From: Pyrus communis
Lineage: Eukaryota > Streptophyta > Magnoliopsida > Rosales > Rosaceae
Assembly (NCBI RefSeq): GCF_963583255.1
Contig: NC_084807.1
Location: forward strand, 25,488,381-25,552,380
Length of the DNA: 64,000 nt
Reading direction: 5' to 3'
Positions 10,058-22,372 of the stretch are shown in pieces. The translations under genes and the position numbers were made by a program. Each line of letters starts with the position of its first letter. Position 1 is the first letter of the stretch. Under the pieces are notes generated by a model that searched no databases, was not told where the DNA came from, and saw only the letters and a list, made by a program, of their open reading frames with translations.

Positions 10058-11951
10058 ATGCCTAAAGATCAGAGAGGTGTAATTAGATCACGTTCTGAAC
10101 CGGCTTTGAACCCTAATCGACTCAGAGACAAATCTTTGGCTCCTTCTACGTCACTTGCTGCCAATCCCGATGATACTGATACATTCTATGATCAGGGTAA
10201 GTTTCAGTTCCACAAACATTATTCAACGTTCATGCATGCATGCATAATCCCACATTAAACGTTCGTCGTCGAATGGCTAACGAAAGTTTACATGTCATGG
10301 CATTTTTGTTTTCGATCATGGGAAGGGAAATTTGGACTCAGAGAACTTCCAACATAAATTGTGGAAGAGAAATACAACCATATCAACATGTCGCAGCATT
10401 TGCTTTCATGAATTTGCGTTAGTATCATTTGAATGGATCGAGTAGTTCATGTTAGAGAGTTTCTAAATTTGGTTTAAGCTATATATGTTTGGCGTTAGTA
10501 TCATTTGTCTTTTTCCATCCATGTTTGAAATCCATGTACAACAATAACAAAGCCTTATCCCACTAAGTCTTAAAACGCCACTACCTTTGTGTCTGGCGAT
10601 ACTTTTTATTGAGTGAATCGGAATGAACAATTAGGAACAAACTTCTTCCAAACACCACGATAGCTAGCCGTGGTTACTGAGTGAAAAAAGCCATGGTGTG
10701 GTGACCCATGCCATGAAACCGTGGCTGCTGCCGCTTTATGTAGCAGTATCTCTAGCTCATTTTTGTTCAACAATTTTGGTTCTAATTTAATTCCATAACT
10801 CCAGGTTGCATTCTTTCTGATGTGTTTACAATTAATCTTTCGAATGTATGTTTTCTCCACAACAATTGTGCAGCGGAATCAGCTGATACAAGTTGCAAAG
10901 ATTCAGATGTTCGATGCTATGGTGATGAAGATGCATCTTGGATATCATGGTTCTGCAATCAGAAAGGGAATGAATTCTTCTGTGAAGTCGACGATGATTA
11001 CATCCTCGATGATTTCAACCGTTCAGGTTTAAGAAACCACGTACCATTCTATGATTATGCACTGGATTTAATGTTGGACATTGAGTCTTCTAATGGTAAG
11101 AATCAGATAAGTCCATCAGCCAAAATTGCTTTGATGAAGATTTCAGCTTTCATTGCAATACGAAGTTATTAAATTCTTATGTAAATTCCAATGGGATCAA
11201 CAGATGGCTTAACTGATGAGGAACAGAACAATCTGATCGAATCCGCGACGGAGATGCTCTACGGTTTAATTCATGCCAGATACATAGCAACTAACAAGGG
11301 ATTGTCTGCAATGGTAAGGTGTTTACAATGTACATATTAATATTGCTTTATTTTCTTTCAAAATATTAGATGTCACACCCCGAAACTCCGGTCGTGTTTA
11401 GAACTGTGGCATTATATTTGAGGCTTCCTAATTTAACAGTGTGCAATTCAGTTGGAGAAGTACAGGAACTATGATTTTGGCAGATGTCCAAGAGTGAACT
11501 GCAATAAACAACGTTGTCTGCCTGTTGGTGAGTCAGACATCCCAAGATTAGGCACTGTAAAAATCTATTGTCCCAAATGTGAAGACATTTATTCCCCACA
11601 ATCCAGACACCAAGAAGGTATCCTTATGTATCGCTTCGTAATTGACATGACGAGTGCCTTCTATACACCTATGAATGTCTCATAATTATACATCGTCTTT
11701 TAAGTGGCTCAGATTCACCCGTTAAATTTCATGGGATACATGGTGACTAGAATTTTTTACAACTACAATTATGTTTTGAGTTCAGTTTTTCAATGTTTGC
11801 CTTGACAACAATCTCAGAAATTGATGGAGCATACTTTGGAACCACATTTCCTCATCTTTTCTTCTTGACCTACGGGCATCTTAAGCCGCAGAAGGCGATT
11901 CAGAACAATGTTCCAAGAATATACGGCTTCAAAGTCCGCAACGAACAATGA
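10058..11951 (+). CDS. CKB: Casein kinase II regulatory (beta) subunit, five exons
   Basis: Regulatory subunit that dimerises and docks CK2 alpha, shaping substrate choice of this nuclear/cytosolic Ser/Thr kinase. Exons are 10058..10196, 10874..11095, 11204..11313, 11452..11617 and 11818..11951 (771 bases, 256 residues). The conserved core begins at [19 protein letters not shown] and continues through the acidic groove. The dimerising zinc finger is complete: CPRVNC (Cys169, Cys174) and CPKC (Cys197, Cys200), followed by [13 protein letters not shown] and YGHLKP. The N-terminal extension, rich in Ser, Arg and Asp, is shorter than and unlike the long Gly/Ser-rich leaders of the best-known plant beta subunits. 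The finger loop NKQRC also departs from the usual plant sequence. It may be a divergent paralog. The start is the first ATG in frame. Confidence 0.95.
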
Positions 11952-12567
11952 ATCTTGCCCTTCTTGGTGAAGAAAATATAAAGGGGTCCAAGCAAGCAAT
12001 GTTGTTGCCTTGTAAGAAAAGAAACAGGGGCAGTTCCCTGTAAGGCCCATTTCGTTGTACTTACTGAGTTTTGTTCATAGAAGTTTTTGTTTTACTTGCC
12101 CTTAGGTTGTGGATCAATGACTCCTGCAATTCTGTGTGTAAAAGTTCTTATTCTTTAGTTTTAACTAGACAGCCAAGGTCGCGGTATTCCAAACTAATCA
12201 CGCGTTATCATGTTAAAAAAGTAAAATACATAACTGAACTCGGTTGGCTTGGATACCGTCACCGTGACGTCGCAGTTGTGCAAGTTTCTCTCCATCAATC
12301 AAGGGTAGCAAGAAAGCTCGAATTTTTTTTTTTTTGGTAAAGAAGAAAGCTCAAATTTTGCTGAAAGGAAACCAGTGGCTAAAGATTTACCAGAAAAAGG
12401 TGAAAATAAAATTTTACAGGAAACCAACAGAAAGTGATGTGGGGGTTGAACCCGGTCTATAAATATATGCTAATACTGGCTGATGACATTGCAGTACAGA
12501 TACCCGGTGCCAGAATTTCTAGGGCTAATAGCTGTTACAAAAACTACAGATTAGCTTGGTATCACTT
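11952..12567. other. Spacer between convergent CK2-beta and DUF724 genes
   Basis: The two genes converge here, so this holds both 3' untranslated regions. No additional exon was recognised. A T-run occurs near 12321-12335. Confidence 0.6.
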
Positions 12568-15500
12568 TCAACATTCAGTTTCCGTAGACAAAGCGGTAAT
12601 CAAAAGAATGCTTTCACAAGGATCACCATGCTTCAGCCAGTGTGTCGTACGGCGGATGCTCTGAATGCTTTCAGTGATAGCGTCTGCTTCGGATTGCAAC
12701 CTGCTAATTTCAGAACCTTTGGCTGCGTCCTCTGACATCAGCACCACGAGTTGATCCTGCAAGTCCTTAATCTGCTTAGCAACCCCACAGATTATTTCAT
12801 TATGTTTCTTTCTGTCTTGAGTTTGCTCCGCGATCTTGATTTGAACTTCCTTTGACTTATCCTGAAGGTGCCCCAACTGAACTTTCATTTCTAGCAAAGA
12901 GTTCAGTCGATCGCGTACTGCCTTGACATCAAATCCAAACGTTTCCAGATCACCTAGTTCTTCAAAGATGCTATCAAAGAAGTCACCAGGATCCTCAATG
13001 TTCAACTTGGAGGTCTTCTCTACCAAAGAGGCAAAGGTTAACATCTTTGCAACCGCTAATGATTCACGACTTAGCTCTCCACACTTAACTAAAGGGTAAA
13101 AATGTGGTTTTTGCGGATATCTTTTAAATGCATCCATAGATTCAACTTTCTCCCAAATTTCCGGATAAGATTTCACAAATGGCAAATCTGGAATGTCTTG
13201 TTGCTCAATGTTAACAGTGACACCAGTTTCAACTTGTGTTCCTGTAACCTCATTTTGTGGGTTGGCAGTCTCGGCAGGGTTACCTACAACAAGCTTGACG
13301 TAAATCAAAATAACTAGAGTCAAAGGAAACTATTGAAAATTTTCACATTTGCTTACTTGAGCCCTCTATAGGTTTTACAGCAGCCACCTTAAGTTCTCTT
13401 GTTGAGCAATCTACTGGAGAATCAACAGTTTCCGCCTGTCTCACTGCATCTTGAGAACTTGAAATTTTAGACAACACAAGATAAAAATAAATAGGATAAA
13501 TAAGTACTACCAAATGAGGGCAAAAGGAAAACCATAAATAAGTACTGTTATTTTGCTCCGCATCCACCTCACCTGTGACAACGGTTTCAACTTGTCTTCC
13601 GTTAACCTCGTTTTGTTGGTTGGGAGTCCCCACAGGGTTACCTAGAACACAATCTTGAAATTAGTCAAACTTGCTACAGGCAAAGGAATCCATGGATTCA
13701 ATTTTTTTTCCATGAACGAAATGTATATTGTCGTGTTGCTCCACCTCACCTGTGACACCAGTTTCAACCTGTCTTCCATTATCCTCATTTTGTTGGTTGG
13801 CAGTTCCAGCAGGGTTACCTAGGACACAAACTTGACGTTAGTCAAACTAACTACAGGCAAAGGAATACATTAAAGAAAGTATTGCTTGATTGTGTGGACA
13901 TATATCATGTATATGACTGTTTATGAGGGCGATCGATATTTTTACGATGCAATTTCAGTGGTCTGCCCCTCCTATCATGTCCTACTCTAGGTCATGGGAT
14001 ATCAATTTGAGATTTTTGTGGTTTACCTTTTCTTTTATAATGAGTTAATGCTTGATCGTCCAGTCCTCCAACCTTCGCTTTCTCAATCTTCTGCAAGAGC
14101 AATGAACGCATTTTAACCAGGACCATTAGGAAACAATGTAGATGAAAACATTTGATCCCAATTATCCTTGAATGGACCTAAAAGAAGGCAAGCCGCTTGG
14201 ACTGCTTACTCAAGCAAAGAGGCCTCCGAGAATATGAACCTAACCTTAATCTCAGAACATTTCCATCAGGCATTATCATGCCATGCAAACCAAAGAGGCA
14301 ACAGATGCCTAGTTTTTGTTGTCTTCCTTTTAAATATCATGCAGACATTTCCCCAGTAATGAGCACTAGTTAACCTTGCTCTTGGAATCACTTGAGTTGG
14401 TGAGTGTTGTCAGAATAGTTTAAGTAGTGCTGATAAAACTCACCGACTCAAGTACGATGACCGATACTGAGTGAACCAACACACTTCTCTGTGATTACAG
14501 GGTTTCTTGAGTAAAATGCATAGAATATAGCAAGTTAATGAGGTTTAGAACGGGAAGACTCTGGAATCATGATTTTGTTTACCACAATGGAACACTCAGC
14601 AATAGGAGAATAAATAATTTAATACCAACAACATTTTTCTGAGAGTTCACTTACCACGACATCAGTTACTGGGGATTCTTTGTTTTGAGTTTTAGCGGGC
14701 GTTCTCCTTGCATTTGATTTTTCAAACGATAAGGAGTCTTCTGAGTGTCCACCTTTTAACTTCTTGGAAGGACTTGCAATTGTTTCATCATCTTTAGGTT
14801 GCTGAGACTTTTTCGATTTCTTTTTCGTCATTACATAAGGTAATTTATCCATGCAAGGACTCAAGTGCTTCGATTGATTTTTCAATGAAATCCTAGAACA
14901 AGGTGTTTTCTTTCGAAGTGGTGTAGCTACCTCAGAGTTTCCAAAACTCTTGCATGATTGTAATTCGTAATCACTTCTGGAACTCTGACATGAATGTTTT
15001 GTTGGTACTTGAGAATCCCTTCTGAAGTGAGATTCCTGGAAATAACTGCCAAAATTTTAGGCACACAATACACAGAATGTTTCAAACATGTTTACCATCA
15101 TACCCATAAGAAACATGTAAGGACCCCCCACCCTTCCCTTTATAAAACAAGAGGAAAATGCACATACCCGAAATTCATTACTCCATCTTTCATCATGCCA
15201 AACTAAGTGAGTCCTCAATTCTGAAACGCTGAATTCCATCTCCTGCCTTGTGCAGCTTAAAGTGACCACGTACTTGTTTCCTTCAAGAACTTTCGTAATC
15301 TCTCCGACCCACCAACCCATGTCATGGAATGCATCCACTTTATCCAACAAGCTAAAATCTCTTTCATCTGACAGTGGAGGCTGAGGCCGAATCTGATGGC
15401 GACATACTACAGTTTTAACATCCCGGTTATTTGATATCTTATATTGAAGCAAGAAAGAGTCGATCCCCAGCTGCCCAAGATAAATTGCTGGAAACCAAGC

Positions 15501-17290
15501 ATAAAAAGGTATTACTTTGCTGGGATTCACTTCAACTGCTGTCCCAGGAATGAAATTTGGTCCCGTCATTGTCTATGAACCAATAGTGAAAAATATCAGT
15601 TTTCTGTCAATGACTATCATATATAGTATATACAAAATGTCTATCCTCTCCCAAAATTAGAAGAAAGTCAGATTATTGCAAAAGAGATCAACATATGAGT
15701 TGAAAGGTTTGAATTGACAAAAATTACGTACAGGAATGGATAAATCAAAACTTTAAACTCTAAAAAACCAAAAATGAAAGAAAGATCATAGAGATAAATA
15801 TTTACATTAAAAAGCAAACTGCAGCAGATTTAAATGCTGCGGCTATCGCATCCTTGGCCATGTATGGCACGGACTTATTATTAAAAGGGATCACACGCTT
15901 ATGATTCAAGTTTTAATGTGCGTATTATTTTCTTCAAAAATAAATTGTTAGCAAGCTCAAAACCCCGGATCTTTCTATAAGTAAGTGACACTAATAAGCA
16001 GATTACTAAATTTATCTGTTTATTGTAAAACTTCATCAGAATCAAAGATTCAAAGGTAACAGATTTGATTCACAATAAAATCGTATAACTTAGCAAGCCC
16101 AAATGCCCCTTGAAATACAATTTTAGTTGAGCCACAGATACTATGAACTTGGGCACTAAAACGAGCATTCAAGGTGGAGAAAACTTATTTAAGAAACACA
16201 AAATTATCAGAGTAATCCCAGAAGAAATTACAAATCACAAACAGTATCAACTACTGGTCTGCATCACACATTATCAAATCCGCGAAAACAACACCACCAC
16301 GAACAAAGCCTTATCCCATGGGTCCGCTCTACGAGCCCCAGAACGTCACTGCGCTCGTCTTCCATTAGCTCTAAGTACTCCATGTCTTTTCTTAGAGTCT
16401 ATTATCAAATCCGCAAGAAATAAAAATAACAACTTTGGTTGGTAAATCATCAACAGAGTGGTCAAGAGAACCGATGAACTCATGAGAAGAATACAATACT
16501 ACAACATTTGGATTATTAAAACATGAACAGCCATTTTAACAAGCTCCTCTTAAAAAATTGCAATAAAAGAAGAAAAAAAAGGAATTTTTAAAGCAAAACA
16601 ACAAAAGGCAGAGCCAAATATGTACAATAAACAACATGCATGTTCTTAATCATGAAAACCCCTGGTAAAAATCTTCAAAAAAAATCATAAATAAACACAA
16701 AAAAAAACAATGCAAGCACAAACCCTGAAAAATCATGTATCAGAAAACGAAACCCACATGCATTACCAAAAAACCAGAACCAGTACCTGCTTCTTAGCTC
16801 CGACCCAAACGCCGTCTGTCAAATCCCAGTGCGACCGCAAATCGGACCGCCGCAGCACAAGCAGATCAGGCGGGTCCAGAAACCCCACCGTGTACTCATC
16901 CTCCTCGAGCTTGATCACAACCCCGGGCCACCACGCGTCAAGGTGAAAGGCGTCGACTTTGTCACCGGGCTCGAAGGGCCTGTCGTCAATGCCGGACGGA
17001 GGCACGGGCCGGATGAGACCCACCTCGACGAGCTCCGTCAGGGGCTTGTCCGGGTCGTTGTCGGAGAGCAGAGTCTCGTACTGGATCAGAGCCTTGGTGG
17101 CGGAGGAGGAGCTTCTGCTGCTGCAGCCGGAAAGGCTCTTCCTTTTCTTCCTCGTGGCCGGAATCGGGGGGTCCGGGTCGATGATTTTGGCGGGGAACCA
17201 TGCACCCTTGTAGCCATCTTCATTGCTGCAAACCTCCACCTTTGAATCCTTGCTCAAATGGGTTGATGATTGACTTCTCTTGACCACCAT
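12568..17290 (-). CDS. Agenet-domain / DUF724 protein, eight exons
   Basis: Exons are 16787..17290, 15168..15572, 14655..15035, 14027..14090, 13750..13818, 13573..13641, 13357..13449 (acceptor could be six bases further in) and 12568..13283, totalling 2301 bases (766 residues). Exons 1 and 2 encode Tudor-like Agenet repeats: GYKGAWFPAKIID, DKVDAFHLDAWWPGVV, YAWFPAIYLG and DKVDAFHDMGWWVGEI. Exon 3 is Lys/Ser-rich and disordered with likely nuclear signals (TKKKSKKSQQ). The last exon carries the DUF724 domain (from about LPFVKSYPEIWEKVESMDAF) with a long coiled coil to the C-terminus. Agenet modules are known chromatin or protein readers; the role of DUF724 proteins is largely unknown. Exons 4-7 end in phase 1, so exons 5-7 are symmetric. 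Confidence 0.92.
13213..13818 (-). repeat. Duplicated mini-exons in the DUF724 gene
   Basis: Exon 5 (13750..13818) and exon 6 (13573..13641) are both exactly 69 bases and encode near-identical 23-residue segments of the form GNPxGTxNQQNExNGRQVET. The start of exon 8 (13213..13283) encodes the same segment in diverged form (GNPAETANPQNEVTGTQVET). The flanking intron sequence of exons 5 and 6 is also similar, including the donor context ACAG|GTGAGG and the 'GTAACC' exon start, so whole exons with flanks were duplicated. All boundaries are phase 1, so copy number can change without shifting the frame. Confidence 0.85.
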
Positions 17291-18884
17291 TTTCTTTTGT
17301 TTTCTGTCACTTTCCCGAGAAAATAATCACTGTGTGGGAGAGGGTGGTAGGGTATCAATCAGCCAAGGGTCGTATATTTTTTATTTTGTTGCGCGTGTGG
17401 GGAGGGAAAAAGTTGTCATCCTTTCGTCGTAAAATACTATCTGCTCGCTGAAACGACGGGTCGTATATGTTTGAAGACCAAATTTCACATTTGCAAACCC
17501 CCAAAATTTTGTTGAGTTCGGTTTTTGCCCTCGTAGTTCGAATTATGTCTATTTTGTTTTTTTTTTTTTGAAAAAATTATAGTAATAGTTCTTTAATTTT
17601 AATTCAATTTGATCAATGGTTCCTTAACTTTAACTTAATTATAGCAGTAATTCTTTCAACATAACTCGTTTTGACAGAGTTGACGAAAATGATCAAAGCT
17701 TCATATTTTGAGGAGTAGGGATTAGGGACCATATTGAGTCAAAATTGAAAGACCATTGCTACAATTTCGTCTTCTATTTTAGTGGTTGTAACTTGTAATT
17801 GTTGTCAATTTTCGTGAGACCCTCATGTGAAGGGGTATTTTGAGTTTGTGAGGAGAGAAAAAGTTTTGATCTTTTTGTCGTTTTTGTTGTGGATTTTTTC
17901 ATCACTATCTGAACCGAATTAGTGAATGTTAGCTCTGTAATGACTAGTCTTAACTTCTAAGGTCCAAATTTCATTCTTAGGTCTCGTAGTTTTGTTGAAT
18001 TTCGTTTTTAGCCATTGTAAATTAAACGATGTAAACTTTGTCTTTGTAGTTTAGTAGTCGATGCAATGTTACTTACCAAAAAAAGATGAACACAAATAGA
18101 ATAAAATAAAAGCAGAGTTTTATGTCCCAATCTCCAACTAACCCAACTCCATCCAAACCACTCCATCATCCAATCATGGAAGATTCTACACAATTTCATC
18201 ATGCATATATAATTCAAAAATTGGACATGTTATCTTGAATTTTGAATTTAACTTCTGTCTCACTCTCTTATAAAAACGTGTCACCTTTATCTCCTACTCT
18301 TTGTTCATTGTGTGGGATTTTATATTTGAGATTCTAAATGAAAAATATCTTTTTTCTACGAAAAATGGGATAAACGAATATTAAATTCATCTAAATATGT
18401 AGAAAGATTCCAATTTGGTTATGTAAAATTGATGATACTATTTTAGTTAACTTGACTAACTTCATAGCTGCTTTATGAAAATTATTTATTTTGAAAAGTG
18501 AAAGACATAAAAAGAAAAATATTGCAGAAGACTCCACTATAAGCAATTGTTTCAATCATCTTTTATAATAAGTTGGTATTAAACTCGTCATCCACATAAG
18601 TCAAATATAAAACTACACTTACAAACTGGAAAAAAAAAATTAACATTAAATTTTAATATTCAATTCCCATCTTTTAAATTAAAATGGAGAAAAGACACAT
18701 TGCAAAATATACATGAAAAATGCAACCTAACTTTTTTTCTTTTTTTTTTTATTAAGTAATTTTGTAAAGAAAGATTATGTGAGACTAGCTCTTCGTCAAC
18801 AATCGTGGACGAAAGAAAAAAGACAGTTGTATCTAGAAACCCCCGGTCCCTCCCTACCGAAAGGTACCTTCCCCGATATACATA
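17291..18884. other. Intergenic DNA with one MITE-like inverted repeat
   Basis: No gene was seen. At about 17574..17767 the ends are diverged inverted repeats: the left arm reads TATAGTAATAGTTCTTTAAT and the complement of the right arm reads TTGTAGCAATGGTCTTTCAA. This indicates a decayed foldback element of roughly 195 bases without a clear target duplication. Confidence 0.5.
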
Positions 18885-19048
18885 TATTTCTAGGCGTATG
18901 CTATCCACAGACCTTATTTTATTTCTCACACATCCTTTGATAATTTATGTCCGTTGATTTTTTTCAATTCATCCGATCCGACGGTCGAAAATTCAAAAGG
19001 TGTGTGAGAAGTAAAATAGGGTATGTGGATATCACACCCCTATTTCTA
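18885..19048. mobile_element. MITE (148 bp) with 8-bp target duplication
   Basis: The element at 18893..19040 is flanked by TATTTCTA at 18885..18892 and 19041..19048. The ends are inverted repeats around TATGCTATCCACA on the left and the complement of TGTGGATATCACACCCC on the right. The family phrase GTGTGAGAAGTAAAA is shared with copies near 43.4, 44.4 and 48.8 kb. The 8-bp duplication points to mobilisation by hAT-type transposase. Confidence 0.75.
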
Positions 19049-19422
19049 ATATCATTTTGGTTATTGAGAGTATAATATAACATAAAACCAAATTAAGAAC
19101 ATAATATTAGTTTCGAATCTTTTCCCTCCTCTCAATAATAATAATTTAACAAAAAAAACATAATATTAGTTGGCATTTGGCAAATTGTGATTGGTGTAAT
19201 TGAAAATTACAAGCTAACTCAAATTTGTCAAGTTCCTCTTCCCCTGTTCTCTTCTCTTTCTCTTCCCATCGACTTTCTCGCCACCTTCCTCCCAAAGTCC
19301 CTACCGACTCCACAACCATTCCACCAAGTCAATAAAATCCCTCTCTCCCTCATCTCTCTCTCTCTCACCATTCTCCGTGCGACACAACAATCCTCCCCAT
19401 TCAATCCAATTCAATTTCCACC
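19049..19422. other. 5' region of the metacaspase gene
   Basis: The last about 180 bases before the start codon are strongly CT-rich (for example 'ctctctctctctcacc' near 19355), as is common in plant leader and core promoter sequences. No TATA box was assigned. Confidence 0.5.
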
Positions 19423-21508
19423 ATGTTGTTGTTGGTAGACTGTTCCAGCTGCCACACGCCGCTGCAGCTGCCGCCCGGCGCTCGGACGATCCGCTGCGCC
19501 CTGTGTCACGCCGTCACTCGCATCGCTGACTCCCGTGCTCTTCCTCCTCCCCCTTATTCCTCCTCCTCCTCCTCCTCATCTTACCACCACGCACCTCCTC
19601 CATCCCCTTCTTCCTACAACCACGCGCCGCCGGTGCCTCCGCCGTCGGCGCACGGGCGGAAGCGGGCCGTGATATGCGCCGTGTCGTATAAGCGGACCCG
19701 GCACGAGCTCAAGGGCTGCATTAACGACGCCAAGTGTATGAAGTACTTGCTGGTCAACAAGTTCAACTTTCCCGAGTACTCCATTCTCATGCTCACCGGT
19801 AATCTCTTGGGCTTCCCATTTCTTCGATTCTTCAAGATTAAAACTTTTTTGATGTTGCGTATGAGTTGAATTATATGGGTATTTGTCTGTTTAATTTTGG
19901 TTAAATTTCAGCTTATGGTTCAGCAAAGACTAGTTCTTGTGTTCTTATCTTCCATAGATTAGAGTTGCAAATCATTGAATTATTCTAAATTTGCTTTAAA
20001 GCATCGATCTTTTTTGTCAAGTGGGTATTTTTTCTACAGTATGAACAGTTGTGCAATTACCATTTATGTGGGTAGGTACGATTAAGCTTGAGCGGATGTG
20101 CTCCCCTTAAGCACCCAAGCTCGAATTCCCGTCCACATTTTAGATTAGTTTGAGTATAATATCGCTCGTATAAAAACAATAACAATTGAGAATTCAAAAT
20201 CATTACTTGGTGTTTCGTATCTAAATCGTGTATCTGTGCAATGGTAGTAAAAACTTGCTTTGATAATGCACTATGGTTTCTTTAGAATGTAATTGATACA
20301 ATGCTCCTAAAACCGTAATGTAGAAACTTCTGACCTTAATCTAAATCTCTATGTGGAGTGTTTCTTGCAGAAGAAGAAGTTGATCCTTATAGGCGCCCGA
20401 CCAAGCAAAATATGAGAATGGCGATGTATTGGCTTATGCAAGGTTGTCAAGCAGGGGATTCTTTGGTGTTTCATTATTCTGGTCATGGATCACAACAGAG
20501 GAACTACACTGGGGATGAGGTGGATGGATTTGATGAAACGCTTTGTCCTTTGGATTTCGAGACTCAAGGGATGATTGTTGATGATGAGATCAATGCGACA
20601 ATTGTCAGACCTCTACCTGCTGGGGCAAGGCTTCATGCAATTGTAGACGCTTGTCATAGCGGTACTGTGCTAGATTTACCATATCTCTGTAGGATGGACA
20701 GGTAACTACAGCTCGATCTTCTGTTATGTTTATGTGCATAATGTTACTCCTGCAATCTGTTTTGTGCTTATCATTGCTCTATGTATTATTTGTTTATTCG
20801 TTCTGGTGTGTGGATCTAGAAACGGGAACTATGTATGGGAGGATCATCGCCCTAGATCAGGTGTTTGGAAGGGAACAAACGGTGGAGAGGCCATTTCCTT
20901 TAGTGGTTGTGACGATGATCAAACCTCAGCCGATACCTCAGTAAAGTCTTGGACAAAATCTTAAACTGTTATTTATGCTGGAATAGCAATGTCTCCTTTT
21001 CTAACATAAGACTGTTGAAAGAAACAAAGCTAACGCTTCACGTGTGCAGGCTTTGTCCAAGATTACTTCGACTGGTGCCATGACTTATGCTTTCATCCAA
21101 GCCATCGAGCGTGGACATGGAACCACATATGGGAACATGTTGAATGCAATGCGATCTACCATCCGTAACACAGATAATGGTGTTGGAGGTGGTATTGTGA
21201 CGTCTCTTATCTCCATGCTTTTGACAGGAGGGAGCCTTGGCGGGCTAAGACAGGTATGATTATCGCACTAGTTTTGACCATACACAGAATCTGATGTTTG
21301 TTGGCAGTATTTTGATTCGAAATGACATGCCAAATTGTGTGAGCAGTTAAATGATCCCAAATTAGATGTTTGATTAACTTGATGTTATGTCAACTAAGCT
21401 GGTTTCGGTTAGCATCTTTAACTCTCCTTTGAACCGTCTTTGCTGCAGGAACCACAGCTAACTGCCAATCAAGCATTTGATGTGTATAAAAAGCCTTTCT
21501 TCTTGTAG
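19423..21508 (+). CDS. MC1: Type I metacaspase with LSD1-type zinc finger (MC1-like), five exons
   Basis: Arg/Lys-specific cysteine protease; relatives regulate hypersensitive cell death and proteostasis. Exons are 19423..19798, 20371..20701, 20820..20940, 21050..21253 and 21449..21508 (1092 bases, 363 residues), close to the usual length. The N-terminus holds an LSD1-type finger (CSSCHTPL ... RCALCHAVT) and then a Pro/Ser-rich prodomain. The caspase-like fold begins at GRKRAVICAVSY. The catalytic dyad is His164 in HYSGHGS and Cys220 in DACHSG. The short p10-like end has GGEAISFSGCDDDQTSADTS, and the protein finishes with FDVYKKPFFL. The poly-Ser/Pro prodomain between residues 40 and 75 is low complexity. 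Gene symbol is by similarity. A SINE-like sequence lies in intron 1. Confidence 0.95.
20070..20195 (+). mobile_element. SINE-like sequence in metacaspase intron 1
   Basis: The phrase AGCTCGAATTCCCG resembles a degenerate pol III B box, followed by 'tttgagtataatatcgctcg' and an A-rich tail (ATAAAAACAATAACAA). The same 'ataatatcg' style end occurs in the SINE-like copy at 34300..34440. No clear target duplication was found, so boundaries are approximate. Confidence 0.45.
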
Positions 21509-22372
21509 CTATTGGTGCAGGATCTCCAATTTATTGCGCATAATCATTTATTAATCGTGCCCAAGCCTACTATTCGTGTGTACAATTATCGGAGAAACCC
21601 AATTTTGTATCTGCTTGTGTTCAATGTATTGTTTACCAATCCTATGTTCTCCTTGTTCCTGGATGATGATCGATGGGTGTTAGGTGTGCTGTGTAGATCC
21701 GATTTCAAACAAAACCCTAACCGATAAAATCTGTATCTGAAACTTCCTTGCCCTGGAACATGTAAAAGCTGCACCAAGTAAACAATGTAAGCAGGCTCCC
21801 GACGGATAGTTCAAACCTCATTAGTCTTTTTCCCTGTTAAGATTTGAAACCCTATGTTTTTTTGTTCATAAGAGGGAGTCAAAAGCTGAGGCATCTCAAA
21901 TAAGTCGACATGTCAATAGTTTTGAATCAACGTATGCTCGAACGGAATAGAATCAAAGAACAAGATGCAAAAGTATTGTAGCAAAAAGCATCTTAATAAA
22001 TTGGGAATTTGAAGAACGTGATACTTCGAGGCATAAGAAATGTTTTCATTGGTTTCCAATATTTTGCTTGAACTTTCCTTGGTGATTCGCTTTGCTGCAG
22101 GAACCGCAGCTAACATGAAGTAAAATGTTTTAAGCTGAAGAAGAAATTCTCCCTCTGATTTCGTCATCGGTTTTCGCTCTCCTGTTTTGTATACGAAAAT
22201 GCACAATTTCCACAACACCAGAAAATCACAGGCTTAATTAACAAGGAAAATGTAGTGCATAAATTTTGTTACATCATCATTAGAAACCGGAAATGTAACA
22301 AAAATCTACTAATAACCAACAAAATAATAAATCATCGAGAAGCTATTCTTGATTCTACATGTTCTGTTATCC
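21509..22372. other. Spacer between convergent metacaspase and HMG-box genes
   Basis: Contains both 3' regions. At about 22092..22115 the string TTTGCTGCAGGAACCGCAGC plus four more bases repeats, with one mismatch, the splice acceptor and start of metacaspase exon 5 at 21439..21462. Weak similarity extends a little upstream. No other exon from that gene is visible, so it is a tiny duplication or the relic of a tandem copy. Confidence 0.55.

Noticed and set aside
16829..17245. A 138-codon plus-strand open frame
   Set aside because: It is exactly antisense to DUF724 exon 1, which has clear Agenet motifs and intact splice sites. High GC content creates the shadow frame.
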